A stretch of 64,000 nt of DNA from Clostridia bacterium (GTDB lineage Bacteria > Bacillota > Clostridia > Oscillospirales > QAKW01), in NCBI GenBank assembly GCA_017937065.1, contig JAGBEI010000028.1, positions 1 to 64,000 on the forward strand, given 5' to 3'. Positions 59,635 to 64,000 of this stretch are shown one piece after another. Made by a program: the position numbers and the translations under genes. The stretch's first letter is position 1; every line of letters starts with the position of its first letter. A model generated the notes under the pieces. The model was not told the origin of the DNA. It ran no database searches and saw only the letters and a program-made list of their open reading frames with translations.

Positions 59635-60732
59635 ATGAAAATCGAGGGTCAGGTACGAATTCCGTCGGGCTGTGCGATTGCCGCTGTCATTTCCAAAGAC
59701 GGCAGGAGAATGTCAGGCGAGGGAATATACAACGCTATGAAGCCGATGCACGACCGTTCCAACGGACTGGGCGGCGGCTTTGCCGGATACGGCATTTATC
59801 CCGAATATAAGGATTTTTATGCGCTTCATATGTTTTTTAATGAGCGCGCTACGAGAAAGAACTGTGAGGCTTTTCTGAAAGAACGTTTTGAAATAGTTAA
59901 ATCTGAAATAATCCCTACGCGCAAAATTCCGCAGATTACCGACGAGCCGATAATCTGGCGGTATTTTGTCGCGCCCCTTAATTCCGTTCTTTTAGCTTTA
60001 CAGCTTGATGAAAAGGAATTTGTAGCCAAAACCGTTATGAAAATCAATACCGAAATGGACGGAGCGTACGTCTTTTCCAGCGGAAAAAACATGGGGACGT
60101 TCAAGGCGGTCGGCTTTCCGGAGGATGTCGGTGTATTTTATAAGCTGGAGCAGTATGAGGGATATTCCTGGACGGCGCACGGCAGGTATCCGACAAATAC
60201 TCCCGGCTGGTGGGGAGGCGCGCATCCCTTTACTTTACTGGATTACTCTGTCGTACATAATGGTGAGATTTCTTCTTATGATGCTAACCGCCGCTTTATC
60301 GAAATGTTCGGATATAAATGCAATCTCCAAACCGATACCGAAGTTATCACTTATATATTCGATTATCTTCTCCGCGTAAAGGGTCTCAAATTGGAAGAAG
60401 CGGCAAATGTGGTGGCAGCCCCGTTTTGGTCTACTATAGAATCTATGGAAGACAAAAAGGAACGTGATAAGCTTACATTTCTCAGAACTGCCTTCTCAAG
60501 TATGCTTATAACAGGTCCGTTTTCTATTATACTGGGATTTTCCGGCGGGCTTATGGCGCTTAATGACAGACTGAAGCTGCGTTCGATGGTCGTAGGCGAA
60601 AAGGATGACAGGGTATTTATAGCAAGTGAAGAATCCGCAATTCGTATGATAGAGCCCGATGCGGAAAATATATACGCTCCCACCGGTGGAGAGCCTGTAA
60701 TAATCAGAACTAAGGATGGTGATGAGTTTTGA
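59635..60732 (+). CDS. glutamate synthase glutaminase subunit (class II amidotransferase, split GOGAT)
   Basis: 365 aa from the ATG at 59635 (GGAAAGG upstream; the in-frame 59587 ATG lies in the leader terminator). Class-II glutaminase (Ntn) domain: the probable nucleophile Cys13 in RIPSGCAIAAVISKDG needs removal of a 12-residue propeptide. YSWTAHGRYPTNTPGWWGGAHPF, VVHNGEIS and LQTDTEVI match the GOGAT glutaminase. It supplies ammonia to the FMN subunit encoded next. The stop overlaps the next gene. Confidence 0.87.
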   Translation: MKIEGQVRIPSGCAIAAVISKDGRRMSGEGIYNAMKPMHDRSNGLGGGFAGYGIYPEYKDFYALHMFFNERATRKNCEAFLKERFEIVKSEIIPTRKIPQITDEPIIWRYFVAPLNSVLLALQLDEKEFVAKTVMKINTEMDGAYVFSSGKNMGTFKAVGFPEDVGVFYKLEQYEGYSWTAHGRYPTNTPGWWGGAHPFTLLDYSVVHNGEISSYDANRRFIEMFGYKCNLQTDTEVITYIFDYLLRVKGLKLEEAANVVAAPFWSTIESMEDKKERDKLTFLRTAFSSMLITGPFSIILGFSGGLMALNDRLKLRSMVVGEKDDRVFIASEESAIRMIEPDAENIYAPTGGEPVIIRTKDGDEF

Positions 60733-62234
60733 GTATAGAATTTATATATCCGGAGTTTGAGGTTATAAGGAATGACAACCGATGCATAGCTTGTCGCGTA
60801 TGTGAAAGGCAGTGCGCAAATGAGGTGCATTATTTAGATGCCGACAGCGGGCTTATGATGAGCGATGAGACAAAATGTGTGAACTGTCAGCGTTGTGTGT
60901 CGCTTTGTCCTACCAGAGCATTGAAGATAGTGAAGAGCGGTTGTGAGTTAAGAGAGAATGCCAACTGGCAAAACGATACGATAAAGGAAATATACAAGCA
61001 GGCAAACAGCGGCGGAGTTTTACTCTCCTCAATGGGAAATCCAAAGCCCCTGCCCGTTTATTGGGATAAAATACTTATCAATGCCTCCCAGGTTACAAAC
61101 CCGCCGATTGATCCTCTGCGCGAGCCTATGGAAACACGCGTTTTTCTCGGAAAAAAGCCCGATACTGTAAAACGCGATGAAAACGGAAATATTAAGTGTT
61201 CCCTTACGCCGCAGCTTGAGCTTTCGATGCCGATAATGTTTTCGGCAATGAGCTACGGGTCGATAAGCTATAATGCTCATGCTTCTTTGGCACGTGCCGC
61301 AACTGAACTGGGAATTCTTTACAATACCGGAGAGGGAGGCTTGCACGAAGATTTCTATTGTTATGGAAAAAATACAATTGTTCAGGTTGCATCGGGACGT
61401 TTCGGCGTTTACAAGGATTATCTTGAAGCAGGTGCGGCGGTAGAAATAAAAATGGGGCAAGGTGCAAAACCCGGGATAGGGGGACATTTGCCCGGCTCTA
61501 AAATTGTAGGGGATGTTTCAAGGACAAGAATGATACCGGAAGGCTCGGACGCCATTTCTCCCGCTCCGCATCACGATATTTATTCTATTGAGGATCTGCG
61601 GCAGTTGGTATTTTCTCTTAAAGAGGCTACCGAATACAAAAAGCCTGTAATAGTTAAGGTCGCCGCAGTACATAACATTGCCGCAATAGCAAGCGGAATT
61701 GCGCGCAGCGGCGCCGATATTATAGCTATTGATGGATTTCGCGGCGGCACGGGAGCTGCTCCGACAAGAATACGGGACAATGTGGGAATCCCGGTAGAAT
61801 TGGCACTGGCTGCAGTAGACCAAAGGCTTCGCGATGATGGAATAAGAAATAATGTTTCGCTTGTGGTAGGCGGCAGTATTCGTTCTGCGGCGGATGTCGT
61901 AAAAGCAATAGCCTTGGGTGCAGATGCCTGCTATATTGCAACCGCAGCGCTTTTGGCATTGGGCTGTCATCTTTGCCGTACCTGTCAAAGCGGCAAATGC
62001 AACTGGGGCATTGCAACTCAGCGCCCTGAACTTGTAAAAAGACTTAATCCCGATATCGGAAGTGAGCGGCTTGTAAATTTAATGAACGCATGGCGTCATG
62101 AAATAAAAGAGCTTATGGGCGGCATGGGCATAAACTCCATAGAGTCCCTTAAAGGAAATAGGCTTATGCTGCGCGGAATAGGACTTACCGAAAAAGAAAT
62201 GGATATTCTCGGTATCTCTCACGCAGGTGAATAA
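60729..62234 (+). CDS. glutamate synthase FMN-binding subunit with N-terminal ferredoxin domain
   Basis: 501 aa from TTG at 60729, overlapping the glutaminase stop. N-terminal [4Fe-4S] pair CIACRVCERQC and CVNCQRCVSLCP, then the GOGAT central/FMN barrel: MFSAMSYGSISYNAH, NTGEGGLHEDF, KMGQGAKPGIGGHLPG, AIDGFRGGTGAAPT and CHLCRTCQSGKCNWGIATQ (3Fe-4S-type Cys cluster). It condenses 2-oxoglutarate and ammonia to glutamate. This corresponds to the archaeal-type split large subunit. Confidence 0.93.
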   Translation: MSIEFIYPEFEVIRNDNRCIACRVCERQCANEVHYLDADSGLMMSDETKCVNCQRCVSLCPTRALKIVKSGCELRENANWQNDTIKEIYKQANSGGVLLSSMGNPKPLPVYWDKILINASQVTNPPIDPLREPMETRVFLGKKPDTVKRDENGNIKCSLTPQLELSMPIMFSAMSYGSISYNAHASLARAATELGILYNTGEGGLHEDFYCYGKNTIVQVASGRFGVYKDYLEAGAAVEIKMGQGAKPGIGGHLPGSKIVGDVSRTRMIPEGSDAISPAPHHDIYSIEDLRQLVFSLKEATEYKKPVIVKVAAVHNIAAIASGIARSGADIIAIDGFRGGTGAAPTRIRDNVGIPVELALAAVDQRLRDDGIRNNVSLVVGGSIRSAADVVKAIALGADACYIATAALLALGCHLCRTCQSGKCNWGIATQRPELVKRLNPDIGSERLVNLMNAWRHEIKELMGGMGINSIESLKGNRLMLRGIGLTEKEMDILGISHAGE

Positions 62235-62247
62235 AGGCGGTGACAAA

Positions 62248-62676
62248 ATGAAAAGAGTATATGTTAATGAGGATTGGTGTATCGGCTGCCATCTTTGCGA
62301 ATATAACTGTGCGTTTGCAAATTCGGGAGCGAAAGATATGGCAAAAGCTCTGAAGGGAAAACCGATATATCCCAGAATTCATGTTGAAGGTGATGACAGA
62401 ATAACTTACGCTGTTTCCTGCCGTCACTGCGTAGATCCTATTTGTGTTAAAAGCTGTATTGCAGGAGCGATTTCCGTAAAAGACGGCATTGTCAAAATTG
62501 ACGAAAATAAATGTGTAGGCTGTCTTACCTGTGTATTGGTGTGTCCTTACGGATCATTGGCACCGGGGGAAAACGGAACAATGCAAAAATGTGAATTATG
62601 TACGCAGAACTCATTCGGAGAGCCGGCATGCGTCAAGGGATGTCCGAACAGAGCCATTGTTTTTGAAGAAAGGTGA
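62248..62676 (+). CDS. polyferredoxin electron-transfer subunit of the split glutamate synthase
   Basis: 142 aa from the ATG at 62248 (AAGGCGG 7 bases upstream; GTG 62227 is an alternative). Cys motifs for about four [4Fe-4S] clusters: CIGCHLCEYNC, CRHCVDPICVKSC, CVGCLTCVLVCP, and CELC with CVKGCP. HycB/NapG-like. It likely passes electrons from the adjacent FAD protein or from ferredoxin to the FMN subunit. Confidence 0.88.
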   Translation: MKRVYVNEDWCIGCHLCEYNCAFANSGAKDMAKALKGKPIYPRIHVEGDDRITYAVSCRHCVDPICVKSCIAGAISVKDGIVKIDENKCVGCLTCVLVCPYGSLAPGENGTMQKCELCTQNSFGEPACVKGCPNRAIVFEER

Positions 62677-62681
62677 TATGA

Positions 62682-63929
62682 ATGACCAATTATGTGATAA
62701 TAGGAAACGGAGTTGCGGCAGCAGGCTGCATAGAGGGAATCCGAGCTGCTGATACCAAAGGTAAAATCACGGTGATTTCAGAGGAAAACACACCTGTTTA
62801 TTGCAGACCGCTTATATCTTATTATCTTGAAGGAAAAACAGATCTTGAACGAATGAAATACAGAGACGATAGTTTTTATCAGGATATGAAATGTGAGGTT
62901 TTATACAACGTAAAAGCCGAAAAAATCGATAAGGAAGCCAAAACAGTCATTCTCAGCAACGGCAAAACAGTCAGTTATGATAAGCTTTGTGTTGCAACCG
63001 GCTCTTCACCTTTTATACCACCTTTTAAAGGTTTGGAAACAGTCGAAAAGAAGTTTTCTTTTTTAACGCTTAATGATGCTCTGTCATTGGAAAAAGCGAT
63101 AAACAAAAATTCGCGTGTACTGATAGTAGGTGCAGGCCTTATCGGACTTAAATGTGCCGAAGGCTTGCATGACAGAACGGCTGAAATTATCGTTTGTGAC
63201 CTTGCGGACAGAATACTTTCGAGTATACTTGACAGAGAATGCGCCGCTATTGTTCAGTCTCATTTGGAGGAAAACGGAATTAAATTCAAATTAAACGACA
63301 GTGTAGTTGAGTTTAATAAAAATATTGCCGTTATGAAAAGCGGTGTTAAAATAGAGTTTGATGTTCTTGTCTTGGCAGTGGGAGTAAAACCGAATTCTTA
63401 TTTAATTAAGGATATAGGCGGAAAAGTCAATCGCGGAATTGTAGTTGATAATTCAATGAGAACCGATTTAAAGGATATTTATGCGGTCGGTGACTGTACA
63501 GAAAGCGAAGATATTTCCGGCGGTATAAAACGTGTAATGGCACTCATGCCTAATGCTTATATGCAGGGTAAGTGTGCCGGCATGAACATGGGCGGAAAAC
63601 CGGAAATATTCGATAAAGCAATACCTATGAATTCTATCGGATTTTTCGGACTGCATGTAATGACGGCGGGAAGCTATTTCGATTCGGATAACGGAGGCAC
63701 AGTATATCAGGAAAAAAACAAAGATAAGGTGAAACGGTTTTATACCAAAGACGGACTGCTGACCGGATTTATTCTTGTGCGTGATACCGATCGCGCCGGA
63801 ATATACACCTCGATTATAAGAGAGAAAACTCCTCTTTCATCATTAAATTTTGAAATGTTGCAAAAAGTTTCAAGCACTGCTGCATATTCTAAAGAAAATC
63901 GTAGAAAAAAATTTGGAGGTGTGGTATAA
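62682..63929 (+). CDS. NAD(P)/FAD-dependent oxidoreductase (glutamate synthase electron donor)
   Basis: 415 aa. FAD motif YVIIGNGVAAAGCIEGIRAAD, second dinucleotide motif RVLIVGAGLIGLKCAEGLHD, and the FAD-end motif IYAVGDCTES. Resembles nitrite/ferredoxin-reductase-type flavoproteins (NirB/rubredoxin reductase group). In this operon it probably oxidises NAD(P)H for glutamate synthesis; no catalytic Cys pair is present. AAAGGTG precedes the ATG. Confidence 0.9.
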   Translation: MTNYVIIGNGVAAAGCIEGIRAADTKGKITVISEENTPVYCRPLISYYLEGKTDLERMKYRDDSFYQDMKCEVLYNVKAEKIDKEAKTVILSNGKTVSYDKLCVATGSSPFIPPFKGLETVEKKFSFLTLNDALSLEKAINKNSRVLIVGAGLIGLKCAEGLHDRTAEIIVCDLADRILSSILDRECAAIVQSHLEENGIKFKLNDSVVEFNKNIAVMKSGVKIEFDVLVLAVGVKPNSYLIKDIGGKVNRGIVVDNSMRTDLKDIYAVGDCTESEDISGGIKRVMALMPNAYMQGKCAGMNMGGKPEIFDKAIPMNSIGFFGLHVMTAGSYFDSDNGGTVYQEKNKDKVKRFYTKDGLLTGFILVRDTDRAGIYTSIIREKTPLSSLNFEMLQKVSSTAAYSKENRRKKFGGVV

Positions 63930-63930
63930 T

Positions 63931-64000
63931 ATGACGGAGAAAAACATTTTCGGTATAAATTATAAAGAAGTTAACGACATTTTACGGAATTGCTCTGGTG
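63931..64000 (+). CDS. start of glutamate synthase GXGXG-domain subunit (runs off window)
   Basis: ATG at 63931, one base after the previous stop, with GGAGG upstream. Only 23 codons are visible (MTEKNIFGINYKEVNDILRN...). Its position as the fifth gene of the split GOGAT operon predicts the GXGXG (gltB C-terminal) subunit, but the motif itself lies outside the window. Confidence 0.6.
   Translation, partial: MTEKNIFGINYKEVNDILRNCSG

Noticed and set aside
1-64000. CRISPR array, prophage or insertion sequence
   Set aside because: No regularly spaced repeats, cas, integrase, transposase or structural phage genes were seen anywhere in the window.

Overview
The window reads as a chromosomal segment of an anaerobic, endospore-forming member of the class Clostridia, probably from the Oscillospirales/Ruminococcaceae side. 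The evidence is sporulation genes (gpr, spoIIP, gerW, a DacF-type carboxypeptidase), a bifurcating-type [FeFe]-hydrogenase set (hydABC) with clostridial accessory genes, acetate kinase, type III glutamine synthetase, a split archaeal-type glutamate synthase, and sigma-A promoters very close to TTGACA-17-TATAAT. Taxonomy is inferred from gene content only. Almost all of the window is ordinary, densely packed core chromosome. No prophage, insertion sequence, rRNA operon or CRISPR array is visible.

Layout. 1-5.8 kb: a glycoside hydrolase running off the left edge, trmB and tcdA, a 6S RNA, a DUF1292 gene and an orphan PTS IIC-like permease (all minus strand). 4.9-7 kb: gpr-spoIIP. 7-12 kb: a C26 peptidase, cysteine desulfurase plus thiI, a large unknown membrane protein and tRNA-Gly. 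12-15.4 kb: an orphan MazF toxin, a GNAT enzyme, and a nucleoside-salvage pair whose kinase is fused to an AraC-type DNA-binding domain. 15.5-24.6 kb: lon-engB, an M50 protease, scpAB, DUF2953, gerW, dacF, rluB and two lipoproteins. 24.7-30.5 kb: a GHL10-amidase fusion, ackA and small enzymes. 30.5-40.4 kb: serA, diverging from a regulatory island (DRTGG, RsbW-like ATPase, sensory hydrogenase-like protein, DRTGG, PHP), followed by hydC-HATPase-hndB-hydB-hydA. 40.5-42.5 kb: an A+T-rich patch with a split ThrE exporter and a probably broken membrane/zinc-ribbon gene. 42.6-52 kb: the rimP-nusA-ylxR-L7Ae-infB-rbfA-nrnA-truB-ribF operon with two lipoproteins at its end, then tRNA-Pro. 52.2-64 kb: a nitrogen-assimilation hub.

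The nitrogen hub is the most striking part. glnN, an Amt-PII fusion, asnB and guaA form one minus-strand operon (ammonium uptake, glutamine synthesis, two glutamine consumers). A five-piece glutamate synthase operon leaves in the opposite direction. Each side starts at a perfect TTGACA-17-TATAAT promoter, and each transcript then meets one or two intrinsic-terminator hairpins before the first gene. The hairpins on both strands share the element GCAAAGGCGT or a close variant. This points to a common RNA attenuation mechanism controlling glutamine and glutamate synthesis.

Other points worth attention are a regulatory cassette around a sensory hydrogenase-like protein, palindromes inside the thiI and ribokinase-AraC promoters, a 6S RNA gene transcribed from inside the preceding ORF with a possibly leaderless tcdA behind it, and an in-frame amber codon separating a membrane segment from a zinc ribbon. 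All calls come from reading the sequence; no database search was run.
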